From Pseudomonas folii (GTDB lineage Bacteria > Pseudomonadota > Gammaproteobacteria > Pseudomonadales > Pseudomonadaceae): DNA of 38,134 nt. Both the position numbers and the translations under genes were made by a program. This document shows, in pieces, positions 24,541 to 32,283 of the stretch. The notes beneath the pieces were generated by a model, which was given only the letters and a program-made list of their open reading frames with translations, ran no database searches and was not told the DNA's origin. The DNA lies in assembly GCF_014357575.1 (NCBI RefSeq), contig NZ_JACONW010000048.1, positions 1-38,134 of the forward strand, given 5' to 3'. Numbering within the stretch: the first letter of the stretch is position 1; each line of letters opens with the position of its first letter.

Positions 24541-27207
24541 ATGGCGTCTAAAACAACTGGTTTTGACCGTGCAGCACTTCACCAACGTCGCTCCAGCGAT
24601 GAGTCCCGGCTCAAGAGAATGGCGCGCCGGTTCCTCAGTGACTACCCCGATATTCACGGGCAAGCCTATGTTCAAGCACGCAGGATCCTGAAAAAACACT
24701 CCGCCGTGCACCTCGACCCGGACAAGGTGTACTGGCATCGCTTTACAGACGGCACCCGCTCCAGCCCTCGGACTTTCACTGGGTGGGAGCATGTTGGTCA
24801 GCCCGCCGAGTCCATGACGCTGGTGGAACTGGTCATGCACCGCTTCAGCGCTCAGGACCAGGATGCAACGCCCGGCACGCTGCAACAAATGGGCGGCTTC
24901 TACACTGATGGGCCAGAGTGCCGGGTTTTCAATGAGCGCAACGAAGTCCCTCTTCTGCCCCGTGATGTGCTGAATGATTTCTGGGCCGCAGATTTTGCGT
25001 CCACCTACAAAAGCGCAGTGACGCACTTCTGGGCCGCGCATGGCGAGAACTTCCGCACCCTTGCCAAGGCGCATTTTCTCGCCGCTGCCGCCAACGCGAA
25101 GCGGGCCGGCAGGTTACAGGACGGACAGTACCGGACAGTTATCCATGCAGTGGCGTCTTCAGTGCCGGATGTCATGACTGGCGCGTTGCTCCGTGCGCGT
25201 ATCACTCCGCAACCGGGCATCACGTTTCGTAGTTTCGACATTGGAGAGTACATCGCCCATGACATTGTTCGAATTGTCGATGGCAGTGGCGCCCAGATTC
25301 TGTATATGCCCGCGCAGAGGCCCGCTTTTCATTTCTTTGCCTCTGAAGCTGCGTTGCAAAGCTGGGTGTTGGAACAATGCGCAACTGATGTGTCGCGCTC
25401 GGCTTTCACGCTGCATTTCTTTTCCTCGCAGGCGGCAAAGGAGCAGGACGGTGGAGTCTTTGACAGCTGGATCGGACAACTGCAACGGCATGAATGGTCC
25501 GATCAAAAAGTCATCAATCGCGTCGATCATGAGATTGTCACAGATGTGTTTGAGCATCTGCGTGAACTCGCTCAGGCCAACATGAATGCGCAGGCGCATC
25601 TGCTGCTGACGTCGAACTCCGACCTGCGCAAGCAGATGATGATGGGGTATCTAAACGCCTTCACTCAGGTGTTCGACGGGATCGCGCCATTGGCGTGGCC
25701 ATTGACCCTGACCCTCGTGGGCGCCGCTCTCACCAATGTCGGCCTGAGCATTGATCAGGCCCTTAACGGCAACACGTCGAGACTGCGCAAGGCCGGGGTG
25801 ATCAGCGCCATTCTGAATTCGGTTTTTGTGGTGTTCAACCTGCCGGATCTGGCGGGGGCGGGCGTCGCGTTGTCGGACTCGGGTGCTGTGATTGAGACGG
25901 TGGAGGACTGGGTGCCCGCTTATAACAGCGAAGCGTCGTTGGCCGAACTGCGCGGTAACGTGATTCTGGACGAAGACATCGTTGATGCCTCCGGACATAT
26001 GCGGGGCATCAGGGTGCGGGCTAACGGTGAAACGTGGATTGAAATCCACAATCTGCCCTATCGCGTTTCATACAACAGCTCGCTGCGAACCTGGACCATC
26101 GTCGACCCTGAAAACCCGTTTGCCTTTTTTGGCTTCAAACCGGTGCGACTCAATGCGCACGATGACTGGGAGCTGTTGGCTCCACCTCAGCTGGCAGGGG
26201 GCTCTCCACTCGATGACGTCTCAGGTTCAACGTCGCCGTCTGCGCCTCAGTCTCACTCGATGGTCTCGACCAAATCCGCGTTCTGGGACACCTACATGCG
26301 CTTTGATCTGCTCGAAGAGGAGCGACTTTCCAAGATCGCCCTTGCACGACAGAAAGCGGTAGTGGATGACTGCGTTCGCGAGTACGACCCAGACTCGGAT
26401 TTCGACTCGGACATGGACACCGGTGGCTTCATCCAAACCGATGAGGACGGTAACAGGCTGTTGGTTGACGCCTGGGGCGACGAGCATCGGTTGTTCAAAA
26501 CCGAGGGGGAATACATGGGTGGCCGCGTATCGGATTACACGGCACGCGACGCAGATTTCAACGTCTACCTGCGCACCGGCGAATCGACACTCCCTAATCA
26601 GATCGAAATGATCGAAGAACTTGCCGAGGATATCGACAGCATCGGTTGCAACAACGACGTTGACCTCTATCGCGGCGGCAGTGGTCATCGCAGTACGTCG
26701 GGCATTACGTTTCGTAGCGGGAAGATCAAGGCAGGGGATATTCTGGTCAACACCGACTTCACCTCCTTCAGCGAAAACCCCTACGTGGCGCGCATCTTTT
26801 CCAGCAGCCAGGGCGGCGTGCAGTCGCATATTTTTCAATTACACATCAACGACGGTGCCGTGATCAGGTTCGACGACACATCCATCGTTTTCGAATTGCC
26901 GAGCAAGACCTATCGCACGGCAACGCCTATATCGCCATTTTCGGGCGACTGGGAGGAGGCCGAATCAGTCTTCAAGCCCGGTACCTATTTCAGGATCGAA
27001 AGCATTGAGGAAGTGGTGGGCGAGCATTTCAAATTCATCAAAGTGCGCTTGAGCGAAAGCCCGGCAGGTCGGCATCGCACAGGAGAGCCAGCAGGCCGGA
27101 TCTTTGACCTGCGCACCGGCGAGCCTTTCAGTCGCGAACAGTACGCCGCGAAACTTGGACCGCAGGGCGCATCGCTGCTGGACTTGTTCTTCCCGTCGGC
27201 GACCTGA
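24541..27207 (+). CDS. Large effector-like protein: DUF6543-type N-terminus plus C-terminal ADP-ribosyltransferase-like domain (copy 2)
   Basis: An 888-residue paralogue of the gene at 18497, collinear throughout: FLSDYPDIHGQAYVQA, KVYWHRF, RSFDIGEYIA, a hydrophobic stretch around PLTLTLVGAALTNVGL and AILNSVFVVFNLP, NGETWIEIHNLPYRVSY, and the C-terminal catalytic-like domain. The R-S-E marks are LYRGG (Arg711), TSFSEN (Ser742, Ser744) and EEAESVFKPG (Glu806 and Glu808). An acidic insert (DPDSDFDSDMDTGG, about 618-631) is unique to this copy. The tail again has RTGEPFSREQYAAKLG. I prefer the ATG at 24541, nine bases after AAAGGA, over the ATG at 24532, which directly abuts it. No immunity-like gene follows on this strand: the stop is one base from the end of the convergent acyl-CoA dehydrogenase gene. 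That argues for a host-directed effector, or for immunity supplied from elsewhere. Confidence 0.78.
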   Translation: MASKTTGFDRAALHQRRSSDESRLKRMARRFLSDYPDIHGQAYVQARRILKKHSAVHLDPDKVYWHRFTDGTRSSPRTFTGWEHVGQPAESMTLVELVMHRFSAQDQDATPGTLQQMGGFYTDGPECRVFNERNEVPLLPRDVLNDFWAADFASTYKSAVTHFWAAHGENFRTLAKAHFLAAAANAKRAGRLQDGQYRTVIHAVASSVPDVMTGALLRARITPQPGITFRSFDIGEYIAHDIVRIVDGSGAQILYMPAQRPAFHFFASEAALQSWVLEQCATDVSRSAFTLHFFSSQAAKEQDGGVFDSWIGQLQRHEWSDQKVINRVDHEIVTDVFEHLRELAQANMNAQAHLLLTSNSDLRKQMMMGYLNAFTQVFDGIAPLAWPLTLTLVGAALTNVGLSIDQALNGNTSRLRKAGVISAILNSVFVVFNLPDLAGAGVALSDSGAVIETVEDWVPAYNSEASLAELRGNVILDEDIVDASGHMRGIRVRANGETWIEIHNLPYRVSYNSSLRTWTIVDPENPFAFFGFKPVRLNAHDDWELLAPPQLAGGSPLDDVSGSTSPSAPQSHSMVSTKSAFWDTYMRFDLLEEERLSKIALARQKAVVDDCVREYDPDSDFDSDMDTGGFIQTDEDGNRLLVDAWGDEHRLFKTEGEYMGGRVSDYTARDADFNVYLRTGESTLPNQIEMIEELAEDIDSIGCNNDVDLYRGGSGHRSTSGITFRSGKIKAGDILVNTDFTSFSENPYVARIFSSSQGGVQSHIFQLHINDGAVIRFDDTSIVFELPSKTYRTATPISPFSGDWEEAESVFKPGTYFRIESIEEVVGEHFKFIKVRLSESPAGRHRTGEPAGRIFDLRTGEPFSREQYAAKLGPQGASLLDLFFPSAT

Positions 27208-27208
27208 T

Positions 27209-29011
27209 TCAGAACCAGTCGTCCTGCATGGCCAGACACAGGTCATCACGAGACTCAAGAATCGCCAACTCGTGATGACAGCCCGGTATTTCCCACGTCA
27301 GGAAGTATCGGGCGGCCTGCAGTTTGCCCTGATAAAAAACCTTATCGGCCTCGCTGCCGTCAGCGAGGCCTTGCTGTGCATGAATCGCCTGTTCCAGCCA
27401 CCGCCAGCCGATCACCGTATGACCGAACACCTTGAGGTACAGCGCCGAGTTCGCCAGGGTCGCGTTCACTTTTCCTAACGCCAGATCACCCAGCAGGCCG
27501 AGTGTCACGGCTTGCAGGCGCGCCACCAATTGCTTCAGTGGTTGACGTAATTCGGTCAATGCTTCATGTGCTTGAGCGCGTTGCGAGGTTTCGGCAATCA
27601 GCCGCAATAACTGTTTAAGACCTGCACCACCGTTTTGTGCCAGCTTGCGGCCCAACAGATCCAGTGACTGGATACCGTTGGTGCCTTCGTGGATCGGGTT
27701 CAGACGATTGTCACGATAATACTGCTCCACCGGGTATTCCCGTGTGTAGCCGTGACCGCCAAGAATCTGAATCGCCAGCTCGTTGGCTTTCAGGCAAAAC
27801 TCCGACGGCCAGGCTTTGACGATGGGCGTGAGCAAGTCCAGCAACTGCTGTGCTTGCTGGCGAACCTCTTCGGTCTCGCCGGTGGTGGTATCGTCGAACA
27901 GCCGAGCGGCATACAGGCCTAGATCGAAAGCGCCTTCCACGTAAGCTTTTTGAGTCAGCAGCATGCGCTTGACGTCGGCGTGCTGAATGATTGGCACAGG
28001 GTTGCTATCCGGGCTTTTACTGTCTGGCAGACGTCCTTGTGGCCGCTCGCGAGCGTAATCCAGCGAATACAGATAACCCGCGTAACCGAGCATGACCGCG
28101 CCCATGCCTACACCGATTCGCGCCTCGTTCATCATCTGGAACATACAGTTCAGGCCCTGATGCGGCTTGCCCACCAGATAACCCACACAGTGACCGTTAT
28201 CGCCGAAATTAAGCGCCGTTGATGTGGTACCGCGCCAGCCCATCTTGTGGAACAGCCCAGCCAGAACCACATCGTTACGCGGGCCGAGGCTGCCGTCTTC
28301 GTTAACCAGAAACTTGGGCACGATAAACAGCGAAATACCTTTGACTCCGGCAGGCGCATCCGGGAGCTTGGCGAGCACCATGTGCACGATATTTTCAGAC
28401 AGCTGATGATCGCCGCCGGAGATAAAAATCTTGTTGCCGCGCAGACGATAGCTACCGTCGTCAAAAGGCTCGGCACGGGTGCGAATGTCTGAGAGTGATG
28501 AACCCGCGTGGGGCTCGGTCAGGGCCATGGTGCCGAAAAAGCGGCCTTCAATCATCGGTTGCAGGAAGCGCTGTTTCTGCTCGTCGCTGCCAAAGCTTTC
28601 GATCAGGTTTGCAGCGCCCATGGTCAGGAACGGATAAGCCGTAGAGCCTGCATTCGCAGCCTGGAAATGGGCAAAGCAGGCTTGCGACAAAAGTGTCGGC
28701 AACTGCATCCCGCCGTCCTCGAAGCGGCGCGCTGCATTTAGAAAGCCCGCCTCAAGAAACGCATCAACGGCAGGTTTGATCTCGGGGATCAGAATCGCCT
28801 CGCCATTTTCATAGCGCGGCTCGTTTTCATCGGCCTTGCGGTTGTGTGGCGCGAAGTATTTTTCGGCAATGGTACGGGCAGTGCCGATCGCCGCATCGAA
28901 TGTCTCGCGATTGTGCTCGGCAAACCGCTCACGCCGTGTCAGCGCTTCGGCGTCCAGCACTTCGTAAAGCTCGAAAGCCAGATTGCGGGAACTGAGCAGC
29001 AACTCGGACAT
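27209..29011 (-). CDS. Acyl-CoA dehydrogenase family protein (DmdC/FadE-like, about 600 residues)
   Basis: A 600-residue FAD enzyme of the long acyl-CoA dehydrogenase group. It has an N-terminal helical domain, the FAD/substrate loop MALTEPHAGSSLSD, the beta-domain, then QILGGHGYTREYPVEQYYRD and NPIHEGTNGIQ, whose Glu is the usual catalytic base. A C-terminal extension of about 130 residues is typical of this subgroup, which includes 3-methylmercaptopropionyl-CoA dehydrogenases and Pseudomonas FadE-like enzymes. It removes two hydrogens from acyl-CoA at C2-C3 and passes electrons to electron-transfer flavoprotein. The exact substrate is not decidable. The ATG has AGG-type sites upstream. It is monocistronic as seen here, and convergent with copy 2 with one base between stops. 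Confidence 0.9.
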   Translation of the reverse strand: MSELLLSSRNLAFELYEVLDAEALTRRERFAEHNRETFDAAIGTARTIAEKYFAPHNRKADENEPRYENGEAILIPEIKPAVDAFLEAGFLNAARRFEDGGMQLPTLLSQACFAHFQAANAGSTAYPFLTMGAANLIESFGSDEQKQRFLQPMIEGRFFGTMALTEPHAGSSLSDIRTRAEPFDDGSYRLRGNKIFISGGDHQLSENIVHMVLAKLPDAPAGVKGISLFIVPKFLVNEDGSLGPRNDVVLAGLFHKMGWRGTTSTALNFGDNGHCVGYLVGKPHQGLNCMFQMMNEARIGVGMGAVMLGYAGYLYSLDYARERPQGRLPDSKSPDSNPVPIIQHADVKRMLLTQKAYVEGAFDLGLYAARLFDDTTTGETEEVRQQAQQLLDLLTPIVKAWPSEFCLKANELAIQILGGHGYTREYPVEQYYRDNRLNPIHEGTNGIQSLDLLGRKLAQNGGAGLKQLLRLIAETSQRAQAHEALTELRQPLKQLVARLQAVTLGLLGDLALGKVNATLANSALYLKVFGHTVIGWRWLEQAIHAQQGLADGSEADKVFYQGKLQAARYFLTWEIPGCHHELAILESRDDLCLAMQDDWF

Positions 29012-29170
29012 GACCCTGTACCTTTTTGTGGGAGTGGGTTGAGTCTAAGCGTGTGTGTTTGGGCTGCACAGGATGATTGATTTGGGTGATGGTGGGGGAA
29101 AGCAGGCGTGAGGCTGCTTGGCAGGCGCTGCTCATCAAAAAAATTTAATCACCTGATCTGGAATGCTTTT

Positions 29171-29244
29171 CTGTAGGAGCTGCCGAAGGCTGCGAAGCAT
29201 TTCTCCTGATACACCGCGATCGCAGCCTTCGGCAGCTCCTACAG
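29171..29244. repeat. BIME with perfect 25-bp arms (copy 2)
   Basis: The arms at 29171-29195 and 29220-29244 are identical to those of the element at 12817-12890. The centre differs by one base and the tail (to about 29279) is closely related. It lies in the 310-bp gap 29012-29321 upstream of the acyl-CoA dehydrogenase gene and is followed near 29278 by a lone half of the 'ggtaggag.caacttgttg' REP family. Confidence 0.88.
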
Positions 29245-29321
29245 GCCCAGTGTTTGCTGCGAGACAGCGCCGCGTCAGGTAGGAGGCAACTTGTTGCCGA
29301 GACGACCTGTCTGGCTGGAAT

Positions 29322-29534
29322 TTATCGAGCTTCAACTCCCGCTAATGAGCGATCCAGTTCGGTCCGGGCCATGCCGATCAGGTGAACGACGGAGAAGGCC
29401 AGGTCGCGTTTCGGGCCGTTTAGGCTGTCGCCGGATTCGTAGGCGGTTGCTGCTGCGCAGCGTAGGAGTTCGGAGACGTGTAGCAAGGATTTTTCGAGTG
29501 AAGTTTGCGATGTGACTGGCGTTACTGTTGTCAT
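29322..29534 (-). CDS. DUF6124 (DUF3077-like) small protein
   Basis: A 70-residue helical protein with LEKSLLHVSELLRCAAATAY then ESGDSL and RDLAFSVVHLIGMARTELD, matching the small Pseudomonas-specific proteins with 'LL..A...AYE..D.L....RDLAFSVVHLI.MA' (DUF6124, once DUF3077). These occur in many copies per genome; function is unknown. The ATG at 29534 is chosen; the longer frame starts with a TTG at 29564 and its extra residues do not look like the family. A region rich in inverted repeats lies upstream of the start. Confidence 0.75.
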   Translation of the reverse strand: MTTVTPVTSQTSLEKSLLHVSELLRCAAATAYESGDSLNGPKRDLAFSVVHLIGMARTELDRSLAGVEAR

Positions 29535-29584
29535 GGTGAGTATCTCTCTGGGGCCACCTTTCAAACGCTGCTAAACGAATAAGG

Positions 29585-29760
29585 GGTGGCGGCTTTGTCG
29601 CGGGTTAGCAGACCGGGTACCCACCAAAACCGGCGCGCCCGAAGGCGCCCCGCGCAAAGCCGCCATAAACGGTGTTGTTGCGCGGTGGATACGGCAGGCT
29701 GCTAAACCCGATCACTGATGAGCAGTGACCGACGCAGCCTAGAGAGACAAGAACACCCAC
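29585..29760 (-). promoter_or_regulatory. Structured upstream region of the DUF6124-like gene, possible RNA switch
   Basis: The segment holds two long-range inverted pairs that cross: ggcggctttg (29588-29597) with caaagccgcc (29655-29664), and gggttagcag (29602-29611) with ctgctaaaccc (29699-29709). An inner GGCGC/GCGCC hairpin lies near 29632-29649. Crossing pairs mean a pseudoknot or two exclusive folds. It lies 50-220 bases upstream of the minus-strand start, where a 5' leader would be. Confidence 0.35.
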
Positions 29761-29819
29761 GCAACGGGGTCAGGAGTCTCTAGGAAGTTTCACGCAGAAG
29801 AAAGGGAGAAGCCTGTCGG

Positions 29820-29843
29820 AAACGCCCAATTTACAGGGCGTTT
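29820..29843. terminator. Hairpin aaacgccc/gggcgttt, weak terminator candidate
   Basis: An 8-bp perfect stem with an 8-base loop in the gene-free stretch 29535-30295. It has no clear U tract on either strand, so terminator function is doubtful. Confidence 0.25.
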
Positions 29844-29900
29844 CGTTAGCGAAAGTAACCGGGTTGCTGTGGGATATTCCCGCATCCCACCCCCGCGCTG

Positions 29901-29928
29901 TCGTGGGACCGGCTTCAGCCGGGAAGAG
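29901..29928. repeat. Single REP unit ('gtgggaccggcttcagccgg' type)
   Basis: One arm only of the REP family seen paired at 18311 and 30726. It is in the 761-bp gap 29535-30295, whose remaining part (about 30040-30290) is AT-rich with no gene I can support. Confidence 0.65.
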
Positions 29929-30295
29929 TCCAGCGCAGTCACTGATGTCTGGTTGTCAGCAAAACCGCCTTCCATCCTAAAAGCCAGCTCCCCGTCCGGT
30001 GTATAGAAAAAGAGAGATAGCTGCAAGAAACGCGACCTCTAGAGCATCTACAGGGCGTAAGTAACCTGAAATAAGAAGGAGCATTTTTATTAAAGGTGAG
30101 CGGGTAGTCTTCTGAGTCATAGATTGGTTTGGCATCAGTAAAGTAGCTAATTCTTCTAAGTGAGGGCTAGCTGGTTGTTATCTAAGAAATTTATGTCTGA
30201 AGGTCGGGCTTGGCTGTTTTTGCACGTTAATGCTTGCCAAGTTATGCTCGGAATGCGTTCGGATAGTCCGGCGTGAACTTTACAGGAGTTTGATC

Positions 30296-30616
30296 ATGAC
30301 AAGTGTTGGAGATATAAAAAAGGCGCGAATCTATGACGTTGATCCACCGGGGCTGGAGTTTCCGTCCTCTGTTGGGGGCGTAGCGCTGGTTATTGACTTC
30401 CCTCGTTCGGGCGATGATTTAAAAATCTATATTCGAGGGTTTCTGAGTCCGGAGTTTACGAAAACCATTACGAATGCTGTTTTTCCGCTGACGGAACCCG
30501 TACCGCAGAATCTAATTGATGCAAACGCTGGGTCGTTATTGCAATTTCAGTACTCAATCACGGATCCTCTCACCGGTATTACTTTGCTCTCGGGGCTGAC
30601 CTATATGCAGACCTGA
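30296..30616 (+). CDS. Small hypothetical protein
   Basis: A 106-residue protein of unknown family. It has short alternating hydrophobic strands (VALVIDF, LKIYIRGFL, LLQFQYSI) ending in TLLSGLTYMQT, consistent with a small beta-sandwich. No signal peptide, cysteine or membrane helix is seen. The ATG has AGGAG seven bases upstream, which supports real translation. It stands alone on the plus strand, after AT-rich DNA and before a REP pair, and is convergent with the delta-60-repeat gene. Confidence 0.6.
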   Translation: MTSVGDIKKARIYDVDPPGLEFPSSVGGVALVIDFPRSGDDLKIYIRGFLSPEFTKTITNAVFPLTEPVPQNLIDANAGSLLQFQYSITDPLTGITLLSGLTYMQT

Positions 30617-30725
30617 TTTGTCCAGTAACTGGACTTTGTGAATCGTTTATTGTGAGGTTTTCGCGCTCTGTAGCCGCGGCCGCTTTGTGTTTGCTGCTGC
30701 GCTCTTATGCGGGAAGCAAAAAACT

Positions 30726-30817
30726 CGTGGGACCGGATTTAGCCGGGAAGAGGCCGGGACAGACGCTGAATTTTCATCAGTAGAAACACCGCCTTCCCGG
30801 CTAAAGCCGGTCCCACG
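30726..30817. repeat. REP pair ('cgtgggaccgg.tttagccg' type)
   Basis: The arms at about 30726-30750 and 30793-30817 pair with one mismatch. It sits between two convergent genes and is the same family as 18311-18400. Confidence 0.8.
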
Positions 30818-30868
30818 TCGTCAATCAGCTTGCGGACGAATATAGAATCTCCTGCAGTGATACGGGGC

Positions 30869-32017
30869 TTACGCCAGCAACCTCAACAGCGTGGTAGTCG
30901 ACCCTGACGTGCCGCCAACCACGATCTTGCCATCAGGCTGGACCATCACGCCTTTCACGAACCCGATCTGGTCGTCAGTAAAGGTGATTGAGCCTGTGCC
31001 GTCATGACCGAATTCGATGTCCAGCAAACCATCAGGCAGATAGCGGGTCAGCTGGTTTCCAGTCATCACCCCGCGATTAGCCACCAGGATTCTGCCATCG
31101 GCGTGCAGTGTCATGTCTTCGCCTACCTCGCCAGGCATGCGCAATGGTTCGCCACGGTTGAAAGTGGCGTCGATTCGGCCTGTGGCGGTCAGGCGAATCA
31201 GATAGCTGGCCGCACCAATATCGGAGCCGGAGCCGTTGATGAGTGCAAGGATTTTACCATCGGGCAATTCAATCACTCGGCGGCAAGCGCTGTAGCGAGC
31301 ATTGACCATCCTGATGGAATACACGCCGGCGTTGGCAAAATCTTGATCCAGTTGCCCCGTGCGGTTCATACGCAGGATATAACCCTCATTGCCAACTTCC
31401 CCGGCCAGATAAAACGACCAGCTGTCAGCACATCGCGCCATGTGCAAAGTAGACACATAACTATTGCCAGTCAGGAAAGTTGCTTTCCCCCCTATACCAA
31501 ACTCAGGCTCTTCAGTTTCGTCGTTGCGGCAATAAATCACACCACCATTACGATCTGAGGAGGCCAGCAGGACCGCATCACCCATCCCCAATACTCGTGG
31601 GGTGGAGTATTGCGGCCCCTCGGCCAAATCCATGAAGTACATGAGTCGCCCTTCGTGGTCATATCTGAGCAGCGGAAGTTGGCTGGACGCTGCACCTGTG
31701 ACGAAGAAGGATCCATCAGACAGCCTGGCGATGCTACTGGCGCTCGTTGCCAGAATGCTTGGAGGTGCGATGGTCAGGCCATCCTGCCGGTCGCCGAAGC
31801 GGGTGTCGAAGTTACCGTTAAGGAAAAGCGAGGCAACGCCCGGAATGGACAACTGCGGTGTTTGTCGCTCGTAGGCCCCATAGATCATCAGTCTTAGCCC
31901 TGATTCATCGGTGGTGACGCTCGACAGATCATTGCGAAAGTTGCCTGGCGGGCGGACATCGAGTTTACCGTTTTCACCAAATTCAGGGTCAAGTTCAGTT
32001 CGTTGATTTTGAGTCAT
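30869..32017 (-). CDS. Delta-60 repeat (beta-propeller-like) protein
   Basis: A 382-residue protein built of about six repeats of the delta-60 type, each with a 'G.lD..Fg..G' turn and a 'v...pDGkI.v.G' strand: LDPEFGENGK, FDTRFGD, LDQDFANAG, IDATFNRG, LDIEFGHDG, and VVQPDGKIVVGG-like segments such as VMVQPDGKIVVGG and VIELPDGKILAL. Such proteins probably fold as beta-propellers; many are cell-surface or secreted, but this one has no signal peptide. It begins MTQNQRTELDPEFG, a start common to a Pseudomonas family of unknown role. The ATG has a weak ribosome site. It is monocistronic, with the putA terminator region on its upstream side. Confidence 0.8.
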   Translation of the reverse strand: MTQNQRTELDPEFGENGKLDVRPPGNFRNDLSSVTTDESGLRLMIYGAYERQTPQLSIPGVASLFLNGNFDTRFGDRQDGLTIAPPSILATSASSIARLSDGSFFVTGAASSQLPLLRYDHEGRLMYFMDLAEGPQYSTPRVLGMGDAVLLASSDRNGGVIYCRNDETEEPEFGIGGKATFLTGNSYVSTLHMARCADSWSFYLAGEVGNEGYILRMNRTGQLDQDFANAGVYSIRMVNARYSACRRVIELPDGKILALINGSGSDIGAASYLIRLTATGRIDATFNRGEPLRMPGEVGEDMTLHADGRILVANRGVMTGNQLTRYLPDGLLDIEFGHDGTGSITFTDDQIGFVKGVMVQPDGKIVVGGTSGSTTTLLRLLA

Positions 32018-32236
32018 TAGTTAATTCTCTAGTTGCGGTAATTATATATTTTCGAAAGAGGTTTTTGATCAATCGATAATGCGTTTAATCACAGCAGATA
32101 AAAGAATTCAATGCTTTTCTGAAAGCTGATTGTTCAGCGTTTACTGGGATTTTTTTCGGTGGGTTCTGAAGTATGTAAAGCTCATTTTGTAGCGAATCAA
32201 TAAGTGCCTTAGTTGTCAAGAAATCAAATTATGGGC

Positions 32237-32270
32237 AATAAAAAAGAGAGCCTGCGCTCTCTTTTTTATT
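32237..32270 (-). terminator. Strong rho-independent terminator of putA
   Basis: A perfect 14-bp stem (aataaaaaagagag / ctctcttttttatt) with a six-base loop lies 13 bases beyond the putA stop. The U tract is present on both strands, so it could work in both directions. Confidence 0.85.
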
Positions 32271-32283
32271 GTTGGTCAGCCCA

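Noticed and set aside
18497..27207. CDI/Rhs-type toxin system
   Set aside because: There are no Rhs/YD repeats, no two-partner secretion genes and no filamentous haemagglutinin repeats. The N-termini fit DUF6543-like proteins instead.
29820..29843. Strong terminator at the aaacgccc/gggcgttt hairpin
   Set aside because: The stem is good but neither strand shows a U tract after it, so it is kept only as a weak candidate.
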